DNA from: Flavobacteriaceae bacterium
GTDB lineage: Bacteria; Bacteroidota; Bacteroidia; Flavobacteriales; Flavobacteriaceae
DNA length: 64,000 nt
Direction: 5' to 3'
Assembly (NCBI GenBank): GCA_029238215.1
Contig: JAQWGN010000017.1
Span: 35,257 to 99,256 of the forward strand
Both the position numbers and the translations under genes were made by a program. The notes under the pieces were generated by a model that was not told where the DNA came from, made no database searches, and worked only from the letters and a program-made list of their open reading frames with translations. This document shows, piece after piece, positions 55,950 through 63,497 of the stretch (the stretch's first letter is position 1; each line of letters starts with the position of its first letter).

Positions 55950-55957
55950 CAAAGATA
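55950..55957 (-). promoter_or_regulatory. TAnnTTTG promoter element of the SCO1 gene
   Basis: TATCTTTG on the minus strand ends 4 nt before the ATG at 55945. An in-frame ATG at 55960 lies beyond the element and is ruled out. Confidence 0.5.
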
Positions 55958-55992
55958 CAACCTTAGTCGTTTTTTTGCTCGTACAAATCCCG

Positions 55993-56000
55993 TACATTTG
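55993..56000 (+). promoter_or_regulatory. TAnnTTTG element of rseP
   Basis: TACATTTG, 17 nt before the rseP ATG, with a TTTG at 55974-55977 at a short 15-nt spacing. Confidence 0.45.
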
Positions 56001-56017
56001 ACCTCTAAATTTTATCT

Positions 56018-57337
56018 ATGGAGCTTTTTCTTGTTAAAGGCGGTCAGCTTATACTGAGTTTATCTATTCTTATCGTACTACACGAGTTAGGACATTTTAT
56101 TCCAGCCAAGCTTTTTAAAACACGTGTGGAAAAATTTTATCTTTTCTTCGATGTTAAGTTTTCTTTATTTAAAAAGAAGGTAGGCGAAACTGTTTACGGA
56201 ATTGGTTGGCTTCCCTTGGGGGGCTATGTGAAAATTTCAGGGATGGTCGACGAAAGTATGGATACCGAACAACTAGCTCTTCCTGCACAACCGTGGGAAT
56301 TCCGTGCAAAACCTACATGGCAACGGCTTATCATTATGCTCGGAGGAGTTACGGTTAACTTAGTTCTTGGTTTTTTACTCTATATGATGATTATGTTTGT
56401 TTGGGGTAGAACTATAGTTACTAATGACGCACTTATCGCAGGACTCGATCCTACGCCCCAAGCACAAGCCATTGGATTTGAACAGGGAGACAAAGTATTA
56501 ACAGTTAACGGCCAGGAACTCACAGACGCTTTGGATGTTAACAAATGGGTGTTTTTGCGTGGTGCCGAAACGGTAACAGTAGCACGCGCTAATGGCGAAA
56601 AGAAAACCCTTAGTATTCCTGAAGATTTTGGGAAGACGTTATTCGCCACTGGAGAAATGTTCCCCTTGATACCTTTTATGCCTGCATTAATTGGTGAAGT
56701 GGTTGCGGATTCACCTGCAGCCCAAGCAGGAATTTTACCAGACGATCGTATTGTAGGGGTAAACGGAATTGCAATCAGCTCATGGCCTAAAGTACGCCAA
56801 GCAATTGAGCGGCAAACCGATGCTCCGATACTTCTTTCTCTTGAACGGAACAATAGCATTCAAGAAGTCACAGTTTTAGCTGTAAAGGATGCGCCAATAG
56901 GGATTTTCTTTAAAGAAATGCGCCCAACGTCATCTCCGGTTTCATATTCTTTTTCTGAGAGTATCAAGGAAGGGTTTGATTACGGCTACTGGACATTACA
57001 CGACTATGTAGCTCAGTTTAAGTTTGTTTTCACCAAAAAAGGAGCCAGCCAATTGGGTGGTTTTGGCACCATTGCTAGCTTGTTTCCTGCCAAGTGGGAC
57101 TGGCGTGTGTTTTGGGAGCGTACAGCTTTAATTTCTATCATTTTAGCCTTTATGAATGTATTGCCTATACCGGCATTGGACGGGGGTCATGTGGTATTTT
57201 TGACGTACGAAATCCTTACGGGTCGTAAGCCGCACCAAAAGGTGATGGAATACGCCCAAATGATTGGAATATTTTTGTTGTTAGGGTTATTTATCTACGC
57301 AAACGGGAATGATTTATACCGCTATTTATTTCCATAG
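56018..57337 (+). CDS. rseP: RseP site-2 metalloprotease
   Basis: A 439-aa intramembrane zinc protease. The catalytic HExxH is in LHELGHFI, residues about 21-28. Two PDZ domains lie in the middle (GFEQGDKVLTVNG and GILPDDRIVGVNG). The third zinc ligand is in PIPALDGGHVVF. It cleaves anti-sigma factors in the membrane stress response. It stands alone; dxr or an anti-sigma gene is not next to it. Confidence 0.94.
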   Translation: MELFLVKGGQLILSLSILIVLHELGHFIPAKLFKTRVEKFYLFFDVKFSLFKKKVGETVYGIGWLPLGGYVKISGMVDESMDTEQLALPAQPWEFRAKPTWQRLIIMLGGVTVNLVLGFLLYMMIMFVWGRTIVTNDALIAGLDPTPQAQAIGFEQGDKVLTVNGQELTDALDVNKWVFLRGAETVTVARANGEKKTLSIPEDFGKTLFATGEMFPLIPFMPALIGEVVADSPAAQAGILPDDRIVGVNGIAISSWPKVRQAIERQTDAPILLSLERNNSIQEVTVLAVKDAPIGIFFKEMRPTSSPVSYSFSESIKEGFDYGYWTLHDYVAQFKFVFTKKGASQLGGFGTIASLFPAKWDWRVFWERTALISIILAFMNVLPIPALDGGHVVFLTYEILTGRKPHQKVMEYAQMIGIFLLLGLFIYANGNDLYRYLFP

Positions 57338-57382
57338 AAGGCACATTCATGTAGCCAAATACGCAGGAAAAACCAACTGTAT

Positions 57383-57412
57383 AAAAGCGACTTTTAGGGG
57401 TCGCTTTTTTTT
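57383..57412 (+). terminator. Terminator after rseP
   Basis: Stem AAAAGCGAC / GTCGCTTTT with loop TTTTAGGG, then a run of T. It separates rseP from the tRNA-Asn promoter 14 bp further on. Confidence 0.85.
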
Positions 57413-57425
57413 GTGCTTAATTTCG

Positions 57426-57455
57426 TTTGCAGTTATTCAATTTGGTTTATATTTG
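57426..57455 (+). promoter_or_regulatory. Promoter of tRNA-Asn
   Basis: TTTG (57426-57429), 18-nt spacer, TATATTTG (57448-57455): a full -33/-7 pair. Nine bases separate it from the mature tRNA 5' end. It is the best-formed promoter in the window and confirms the element type. Confidence 0.75.
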
Positions 57456-57464
57456 CGGACGAAT

Positions 57465-57538
57465 TCCTCCTTAGCTCAGTTGGTTAGAGCATCTGACTGT
57501 TAATCAGAGGGTCCAAGGTTCGAGTCCTTGAGGGGGAG
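57465..57538 (+). tRNA. tRNA-Asn (GTT)
   Basis: A 74-nt cloverleaf: acceptor TCCTCCT / AGGGGGA with one G-T pair, D-arm GCTC...GAGC, anticodon stem TCTGA / TCAGA with loop CTGTTAA (anticodon GTT), and T-arm with GGTTCGAGTCC. CCA is not encoded. It marks the border between conserved genes and the repetitive island to the right. Confidence 0.97.
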
Positions 57539-57570
57539 CAGGTAGTAACCGCTACACTATACATTCTTAA

Positions 57571-57598
57571 AACCCACCATAATAGGTGGGTTTTTTCT
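57571..57598 (+). terminator. Terminator after tRNA-Asn
   Basis: Stem AACCCACC / GGTGGGTT with loop ATAATA, followed by TTTTCTTTT. Perfect stem of 8 bp. Confidence 0.85.
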
Positions 57599-57641
57599 TT
57601 TAGACGACTTAGGAAAGAACCTGCTGTAAAGCTACTAATTC

Positions 57642-57661
57642 TTGGCAACTATTTGGCAACT
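57642..57661. repeat. Tandem TTGGCAACT pair at the island edge
   Basis: TTGGCAACT at 57642-57650 and 57653-57661, 11 bp apart. It lies between the tRNA-Asn terminator and the first island gene and could be an attachment-site remnant. No second copy is seen within the window. Confidence 0.35.
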
Positions 57662-57674
57662 GCTAGAATTTAGC

Positions 57675-59306
57675 TTAATTGTCTTTAACAAAACGCACTG
57701 AAACGCCGTTCTGCTCGTTGAAGTTCCCGCTGCCCCTGCCTAGGTTACCGACAGTTTGGCTCAGGTGGCGGTACCATGGGCCATTTGTATTGTTCTCACT
57801 GGAACTCCAAAAGAACGTATTGTTACCCTCATAGTTGTCTGAACCACCACCGTAACGGACACCCTCTGGAAAGGCATTAAAGCCGCTGCTGTTGTTAAGG
57901 CTTTGGTCGTTGCCTACTGCTCCTGTGTTGGTTGAACTATCCCAGCCTGTTGTGGAGGCCATCGCCTTGGCTATTTTGTTGCCTGTGGTGGTGCCATCGT
58001 AATTATAGCCATTGGCTATGAGGTAATTTTCCAGCGTTACCCACTCGGCATCTGTGGGTACGTGCCAACCCTCTGGTGCAAATTCTTTATTAGGGGTATT
58101 GGGGTCTGTATCGTGGATGCCCATAATAGCATACCAATTATAAAGTCTGCCTTTTGTTGAGTCGTTATCGTAGTAACACCAAGCGCCCGTGGTAAGGTTA
58201 CTCCATTCTGTAGCATCTGTGACTTGTGGAATTGGCGTTCCATCTCTATACGTTACCATTTCAGCATTTTTCACTGTCCAAACTTGGTCTCCATAGGTGA
58301 GATAAGGATAACTATTCCCATCTTGGTCTGTAACTGTCCCAGAACCTGTCGTAGCCTGTAATGCATCTATTTGTTCTTGAAGGCTTGAAATTATAGCATC
58401 TACTTCTGCTTGAGTATAAGTGTTTGAATCGCTGTTATCCACATAGCTTTTGGTAGTAACATCCTTAGCCTCTGTGGGATCTGCTACATTTTTAATTTGG
58501 TTGTTTTCAGCGCTCACTGTGCCATTTAATAGAATTCCGTAAGCTCCAACAGAACTCGCGTCTCTGACAAAGCGAACGCTAAGACCAGAATTTTTATCAG
58601 TCGAAAGAGAAGCATCTCTAAATGAATTTTGGGAATTATAAGAGAGATATCTATTCCGAGCCATAGGCCAATTAAAATTCAAGTTTTCGCTTGAACTCCA
58701 AAACATACCATGTGCCCCCTGACTATAAAATTCACCGTTTTCAATTCTGTAACTTACCGGCGAGGCATTAAAACCACTGCTATTATTTAGGCTTTGGTCG
58801 TTGCCTACTGAACCTGGCTCTGTACTACTTATCCACCCAGTAGTAGAGGCCATCGCCTTGGCTATTTTGTTGCCTGTAGTTGTACCGTCATAATTGTAAC
58901 CATTGGCTATCAAATAGTTTTCGAGCACCGTCCACTCAGCGTCTGTGGGCACGTGCCAGCCCTCAGGGGTAAATTCTTTATTAGGCGTGTTCGGGTCTGT
59001 GTCATGTATACCCATTACAGCAAACCAATTATAAAGCCTTGCCTTTGTGGGGTCATTATTATAATAACACCAAGCGCCCGTGGTAAGGTTACTCCATTGA
59101 GTAGCATCTGTAACTTGCGGTATTTCAGTGCCATCTCTATACGTTACTACCTCCGCATTCTGTATTGACCAGTCTTGTGTGCCATAGTTTATCCACTCAA
59201 AAGTATTGCCTTGTTGGTCAGTAGCTGTGCCATCAGCATAGCGTTGTTCTCCTTGAGCAAACCCCAAAACAGGAGCAATCAATAATAAGAGCAATAGTTT
59301 CTTCAT
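57675..59306 (-). CDS. Secreted protein with two FISUMP domains around a tail-fibre-like neck
   Basis: A 543-aa exported protein with the signal peptide MKKLLLLLLIAPVLGFAQ. A first Fibrobacter succinogenes major paralogous (FISUMP) domain spans residues about 21-255 (EGWHVPTDAEWTVLENYL and a C-terminal SVRFVRDAS). A neck with NQIKNVADPTEAKDVTTKSY and a coiled-coil (VDAIISSLQEQIDAL) lies at about 260-310. A second FISUMP copy spans about 325-543. Residues are nearly identical between copies, so the duplication is recent. No T9SS tail is seen. The neck motif is found in phage tail fibres and trimeric surface proteins. The function is unknown. Confidence 0.85.
   Translation of the reverse strand: MKKLLLLLLIAPVLGFAQGEQRYADGTATDQQGNTFEWINYGTQDWSIQNAEVVTYRDGTEIPQVTDATQWSNLTTGAWCYYNNDPTKARLYNWFAVMGIHDTDPNTPNKEFTPEGWHVPTDAEWTVLENYLIANGYNYDGTTTGNKIAKAMASTTGWISSTEPGSVGNDQSLNNSSGFNASPVSYRIENGEFYSQGAHGMFWSSSENLNFNWPMARNRYLSYNSQNSFRDASLSTDKNSGLSVRFVRDASSVGAYGILLNGTVSAENNQIKNVADPTEAKDVTTKSYVDNSDSNTYTQAEVDAIISSLQEQIDALQATTGSGTVTDQDGNSYPYLTYGDQVWTVKNAEMVTYRDGTPIPQVTDATEWSNLTTGAWCYYDNDSTKGRLYNWYAIMGIHDTDPNTPNKEFAPEGWHVPTDAEWVTLENYLIANGYNYDGTTTGNKIAKAMASTTGWDSSTNTGAVGNDQSLNNSSGFNAFPEGVRYGGGSDNYEGNNTFFWSSSENNTNGPWYRHLSQTVGNLGRGSGNFNEQNGVSVRFVKDN
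57684..59250 (-). repeat. Internal duplication of the FISUMP coding unit
   Basis: Two coding copies (about 57684-58330 and 58560-59250) share long stretches of nearly identical DNA, for example GGCTATTTTGTTGCCTGT, at 57967-57984 and 58858-58875, plus-strand sense. A third, more diverged copy is in the next gene (59331-60350). Confidence 0.75.
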
Positions 59307-59330
59307 CGTATTGTTTTTAGTGGTACTAAT

Positions 59331-60350
59331 TTAATTCTTTACAACCTTATAACTCACTTCTTCGTTATCTACTTTATCAAGCGCTTTAACGATGTAAGTA
59401 GCAGAGGATAAGTGTGACATATCAATCGTATTTCCTGTAAGTGCCATAACCTTTTTGCCTTGTAGTGTGTAAACTTCTATATCGTATTGTTTACCACCTT
59501 GCAGAGTAACTATTGAAGTTGTTGGGTTAGGATATATGGTTATTGCGTTAGAATAATCGTTTGTGGATGCGACGGATGCGTCTCTAACGAATCGGACAGA
59601 CATACCAGTTCTCTTATAAGAATAATCATTGTTGACTTCCCAATATACATACCACAAAGACCTAAAAAAACCTTCATTTGAAGGATTGTTTAATGAATGC
59701 ATTGGTGACCAAAAATATGCGCCCCTACCTTCAGAGCTGAAAGTACCATCAGCATTTCGATTACCGTTGGGGAATGCCCTAAATCCGCTTTTATCATTCG
59801 TTAACAAATCATTGCCTGGAGAACCATCAGGAGGTGTTCCACCTTCGTGAGTTGTATTCCAATTTGATTTTGAGGCTAATGATTTTGCTAATTTGTTGTT
59901 ACCATCATACAGTGTTGTCCCATCAAAATTATAACCATTAGTTACTAAAAAACTTGTTAAAGCGTCCCAATCATCATAATCTGAAACTGACCATTCATTG
60001 GGGGCAAATTCTTTTCTTAAACTTTCATCATTTAAGGAAGCCTCATCAAAAATACCTTGGGTTGCATACCAATTATATAGTTTTCCTTTACTTGGGTCAT
60101 TATCATAATAACACCAAGCACCTGTGGTTAGATTAGCCCATTCTGTTGCATCAGTAACTTGCGGAATAGGTGTACCGTCACGATATTTTTCCACAGTTGC
60201 ATTAAACATCGACCAATATTTACCATTATAATTAATCCACAAAAAAGTGTTTCCGTCTTGGTCAGTAGCTGTGCCATCAGCATAGCGTTGTTCTCCTTGA
60301 GCAAACCCCAAAACAGGCAAAGCCAATAATAATAGTAAATGTTTCTTCAT
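59331..60350 (-). CDS. Secreted FISUMP-domain protein with T9SS sorting tail
   Basis: A 339-aa protein with signal peptide MKKHLLLLLALPVLGFAQ. One FISUMP domain follows (residues about 21-260: DGTPIPQVTDATEWANL, NEWSVSDYDDWDALT and SVRFVRDAS). A type A T9SS C-terminal domain ends it (IYPNPTTSIVTLQGG ... SYKVVKN), so it is sent to the cell surface or medium. Its first 30 residues match the neighbouring double-FISUMP protein closely, and its last 60 match the next gene, which has an unrelated body. Confidence 0.85.
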   Translation of the reverse strand: MKKHLLLLLALPVLGFAQGEQRYADGTATDQDGNTFLWINYNGKYWSMFNATVEKYRDGTPIPQVTDATEWANLTTGAWCYYDNDPSKGKLYNWYATQGIFDEASLNDESLRKEFAPNEWSVSDYDDWDALTSFLVTNGYNFDGTTLYDGNNKLAKSLASKSNWNTTHEGGTPPDGSPGNDLLTNDKSGFRAFPNGNRNADGTFSSEGRGAYFWSPMHSLNNPSNEGFFRSLWYVYWEVNNDYSYKRTGMSVRFVRDASVASTNDYSNAITIYPNPTTSIVTLQGGKQYDIEVYTLQGKKVMALTGNTIDMSHLSSATYIVKALDKVDNEEVSYKVVKN

Positions 60351-60492
60351 CGTATTGTTTTTAATTCATTTAATTCTTTACAACCTTATAACTCACTTCT
60401 TCATTTTCTACTTTATCAAGCGCTTTAACTATGTAAGTAGCAGAAGATAAGTGAGACATATCAATCGTGTTTCCTGTAAGTGCCATTACTTT
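59336..60492 (-). repeat. Duplicated T9SS tail coding segment
   Basis: About 120 bp at 59336-59455 and 60374-60492 are nearly identical, including TTCTTTACAACCTTATAACT on the plus strand. They encode the same sorting-domain end on two unrelated proteins. Confidence 0.75.
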
Positions 60493-61293
60493 ATTTCCTG
60501 CCATATCGTATACCTCTATGTCGTACTCTTTATCGCTGTTTAGTGCTAATAGAGATGATGTTGGATTGGGATATAATGTAGGCGTTGTTTGGTAAGGTAT
60601 GTTAGATGCTAAATTTTGTGCGCCAAGATCATACATTATGAATGAAAAAATAGAACCATCCCAAGTATCGTGAGCCAAAGCGACTGTTGTGTTTTCTGAA
60701 AAAACAAAGCCAATCTCGCATCTATATACTGCAGATCCAAACAAAGTAAAGTTTGCATAATCTGCGGATGCATAATTATTGTTTGAATTATTACTTATTC
60801 CCACAAGTTGTAGTGCTTTTCCATTGGGAACATCTATCCCGCTATTGCTATATGAAGCGAAATCACTCCCTCTAATGTTGATTATATTTGAAACAGGTAG
60901 GTTTAAGCTCAACGTTGTTTCTTCAAGCTTTTCGTTCTCGGTAGGCGTTAAATCGTATTGTATAAATGTAAAGTAACAATCTTGACAATCACCCCCTGTG
61001 CTAAAGTCACTTGAAGTTCCCCAATCAATAGTAAGATTTTGACCACTTGTAAAAAGATGGTATTTCTCAACATATCCGCCAAAATGATTCTGCCAATAAA
61101 TAGCTGAATATTCATTTACATTTGCTTTATTATGAGTAGACATACCAACCCACTGCCAAACTTGTCCTGATGGAACTGTCATTTGAAAGAGATTATAGCC
61201 TTGTGTTTTAAAAATACCTGCAATTGGTAAGTCCAAAGTTTGTGATTTGCCTATGAAAGGCGCAATCAATAATAAGAGAAATAGTTTCTTCAT
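60370..61293 (-). CDS. Secreted protein of unknown fold with T9SS sorting tail
   Basis: A 307-aa protein with signal peptide MKKLFLLLLIAPFIGKSQ. The body (residues about 19-230) is beta-rich and not recognised; GGDCQDCYF holds a CxxC pair, and internal similarity between residues about 25-115 and 130-220 suggests two related halves. The C-terminus (LYPNPTSSLLALNSD to SYKVVKN) is a type A sorting domain almost the same as in the previous gene. Confidence 0.75.
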   Translation of the reverse strand: MKKLFLLLLIAPFIGKSQTLDLPIAGIFKTQGYNLFQMTVPSGQVWQWVGMSTHNKANVNEYSAIYWQNHFGGYVEKYHLFTSGQNLTIDWGTSSDFSTGGDCQDCYFTFIQYDLTPTENEKLEETTLSLNLPVSNIINIRGSDFASYSNSGIDVPNGKALQLVGISNNSNNNYASADYANFTLFGSAVYRCEIGFVFSENTTVALAHDTWDGSIFSFIMYDLGAQNLASNIPYQTTPTLYPNPTSSLLALNSDKEYDIEVYDMAGNKVMALTGNTIDMSHLSSATYIVKALDKVENEEVSYKVVKN

Positions 61294-61317
61294 CGTATTG
61301 TTTTTAGTGGTATTTAT

Positions 61318-61830
61318 TTAAAAAGGAAAAGTGTCATAGTTAGTGGGAAAGTTTCTTCTATACTGTACAATTGTTTTAATCTTACCATCAACTATCCAAA
61401 ATCGCTCAAATATGAAACACTCTTCGTTCTCTGAATCTTTGTAATACCTCTTGTCTGTTGATGGGATAGATACTACTGAAATCGAGTTGTCTTCAATTGT
61501 TTGTGTTGACATTCCGTGTGGTGTCCATTCTAAAGAGTCTAAAGATGAAAAATATGATTCATAAAGCTGTAAGTCTACTGAAAGCATTTCCCCTTGATAT
61601 GTATATATTTTGGCATCATCAGCAAATAGTGAAGCTAAGTTTTCAGCATCCATATCATTATAATATTGCCCTGCTTTTTTTATCAAATCAATATTTTTTT
61701 GTTCACCAAGTTTAAAAGATTTACCCATTAAATCGCCTTGATACCATTCACCAACAGTAGTGTTAGTAGCAGTTTCGTTTGAACAAGAGATTAATAATAG
61801 TATAGTAAATAGAAATAATAGTTTCTTCAT
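61318..61830 (-). CDS. NTF2/SnoaL-like lipoprotein
   Basis: A 170-aa lipoprotein (lipobox LISC, Cys16). The mature part contains an NTF2-like cone fold: IDLIKKAGQYYNDMDAENLASLFADDAKIY cut to its key parts (helix, then D-A-E-N-L-A and F-A-D-D-A), later FIFERFWIVDGKI. NTF2-like proteins bind small ligands or are enzymes; nothing marks a catalytic site here. Its leader is the same as that of its neighbours although its body and lipoprotein signal differ. Confidence 0.7.
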   Translation of the reverse strand: MKKLLFLFTILLLISCSNETATNTTVGEWYQGDLMGKSFKLGEQKNIDLIKKAGQYYNDMDAENLASLFADDAKIYTYQGEMLSVDLQLYESYFSSLDSLEWTPHGMSTQTIEDNSISVVSIPSTDKRYYKDSENEECFIFERFWIVDGKIKTIVQYRRNFPTNYDTFPF

Positions 61831-61853
61831 CGTATTGTTTTTAAAGTTTAGGA

Positions 61854-62339
61854 TTAGTTAGAAAGATAGTTTTTCCATTCTTTTTTGTTCCATTTTTTTC
61901 CGAACAGAATATGAAGTGCAGCAGCATTTGTAGTGAAATAACCTTTTTCGCCATTCTTTAGCAAAGCAGTTATTTTCATTTCTTTCTTTCTGTATAAGTT
62001 ATATACCAAAGTAGCATTTCCAACTTCAATTCTAAACTCTTCTTTAGAAGATTTAAAAGTACTCTTCAACTCATCAAATAGATAATTAAATTCTTCTTCT
62101 GACGCACTAAATTCAACTATAACTATTTTTGATATTTTTTGAAAGCTTTGGTCTTGAAAAGAAAGTAGATATTTTCCATAGGCTTTGGTCAATTTAGCTT
62201 TGCCATTAAATGTGCCGATTGCATTCACAAGGTTAATGCTACCTATTTCTTGTTTTTCATCACTTAAAGAAGATGATTTTCCAATTTGCCCAAATCCTAA
62301 AACGGGCGCAATCAATAATATTAGTAATAGTTGTTTCAT
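61854..62339 (-). CDS. Small secreted protein, unknown family
   Basis: A 161-aa protein starting at MKQLLLILLIAPVLGFGQ; an ATG 30 nt upstream would place ten hydrophobic residues before the signal peptide and overlap the neighbouring stop. The mature part is a mixed alpha/beta protein with SKIVIVEFSASEEEFNYLF and a basic C-terminus (FGKKWNKKEWKNYLSN). No domain is recognised. Confidence 0.65.
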   Translation of the reverse strand: MKQLLLILLIAPVLGFGQIGKSSSLSDEKQEIGSINLVNAIGTFNGKAKLTKAYGKYLLSFQDQSFQKISKIVIVEFSASEEEFNYLFDELKSTFKSSKEEFRIEVGNATLVYNLYRKKEMKITALLKNGEKGYFTTNAAALHILFGKKWNKKEWKNYLSN

Positions 62340-62365
62340 CGTTAAAATTAATTTAATTAAGATTA

Positions 62366-63472
62366 TCAAAATCTAAAGAACAAATATGCATGGGCATTAA
62401 TCTCTCGAAATGGAGTAAAGGTTATATTTTCTTTAGCACCTATATCTTGAGCTGTAAGGTTTAATATAGTTGTTGAACTATTATAATTACTTAATAAATC
62501 TGTTTGAACATCAGCACCAACTATAGTATTAGTATTTGTTGAAACTTTAACTTTACTACCTAAACCCATAGGTTGAACCCCTACATTATAATATCTATCT
62601 GACCCGTCTTCTCCATAAGTATATCCATAAATTATAACGGTAGTAGGGGGTTGTGATTCATCAACAAAATCAAAAATTACTGATGAAACTACATTGTGGT
62701 TGATATTAACAGTACCCGAACTGAAACCATAATCTGTAATTTGAGTAATACTACCCTGTGAACCACTCAAAGCTTCACCATCATAATCAACTCTAAACAC
62801 ATATACTTTTCCATTATTTATTTGTTGATTTTCAATAAGTTCATCTACATAGTTTTTGGTGGTAACATCTTGAGTATGAGTAGGGTCAGCAACATTTTTA
62901 ATTTGGTTGTTTTCAACACTTACTGAACCATTAAGTATAATATCAGTCATATTACCATGCTGAACACCCATGGGTATTCTTGTAACATCATTTGAAGTGT
63001 TTCCGTCAAAGTCGTTTCCATTATCAGAGACATCTTCAACTTGAGTATCTGTGCCCTCAATGTCTCCATAGAAAGCCACTGTGTTTGTAGCTTCTCCTGA
63101 ATCATAAACTTCTTGTGTGACGGTATAATAAGCGTGATAAGTGGCTGTTTCTCCTGCATTTAGCATACCTTCAAATGACCCACGATCTGAAACTATCCAA
63201 GTCAAGGTTCGTGGATTGTTTGGTGGGTCAAAAGACAATAAATTTGAAGGCGTACTTCCGTCCAAGAACGTATCATCGTAGAAAATATTTGTAAGCGTTT
63301 CATTGCCATCATTTTTAACCGAAATGATAAACTTAATTTGGTCTCCGACATTTACGATGTTATTATTGTCCAAATCATTTTCTAATGTCCATGTTTTTGT
63401 AACTTCAATACTTGCAGTTTGCCCAAATCCTAAAACAGGCGCAATCAATAATAAGAGTAATAATTTCTTCAT
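62366..63472 (-). CDS. Secreted DUF11-like protein with tail-fibre neck
   Basis: A 368-aa protein starting at MKKLLLLLLIAPVLGFGQ; the longer in-frame start at 63523 lies in the previous gene's 3' end. A DUF11-like Ig domain follows (residues about 20-160: VGDQIKFIISVKNDGNETL and AGETATYHAYYTV). A neck with NQIKNVADPTHTQDVTTKNY comes next, as in the double-FISUMP protein. The C-terminal domain of about 140 residues is not recognised. There is no T9SS tail. A surface or filament-like role is possible. Confidence 0.75.
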   Translation of the reverse strand: MKKLLLLLLIAPVLGFGQTASIEVTKTWTLENDLDNNNIVNVGDQIKFIISVKNDGNETLTNIFYDDTFLDGSTPSNLLSFDPPNNPRTLTWIVSDRGSFEGMLNAGETATYHAYYTVTQEVYDSGEATNTVAFYGDIEGTDTQVEDVSDNGNDFDGNTSNDVTRIPMGVQHGNMTDIILNGSVSVENNQIKNVADPTHTQDVTTKNYVDELIENQQINNGKVYVFRVDYDGEALSGSQGSITQITDYGFSSGTVNINHNVVSSVIFDFVDESQPPTTVIIYGYTYGEDGSDRYYNVGVQPMGLGSKVKVSTNTNTIVGADVQTDLLSNYNSSTTILNLTAQDIGAKENITFTPFREINAHAYLFFRF

Positions 63473-63497
63473 CGTATTGTTTTTAGTGGTACTAATT

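Larger units (their letters stand above)
59253..63497 (-). repeat. Repeated leader and signal-peptide module before each array gene
   Basis: Before the ATGs at 59306, 60350, 61293, 61830 and 63472 the DNA reads TTAAAAACAATACG or CTAAAAACAATACG, and at 59306, 61293 and 63472 this extends to ACCACTAAAAACAATACG or longer. The following codons encode MKK plus a shared signal peptide. The gene at 62339 has only part of the module (TTAACG, MKQLL). Gaps between genes are 20-26 bp throughout. The module is conserved more than the gene bodies. Confidence 0.75.

Noticed and set aside
56380..56859. 159-codon open frame opposite rseP
   Set aside because: It is antisense to the PDZ region of rseP, which is clearly conserved on the other strand.
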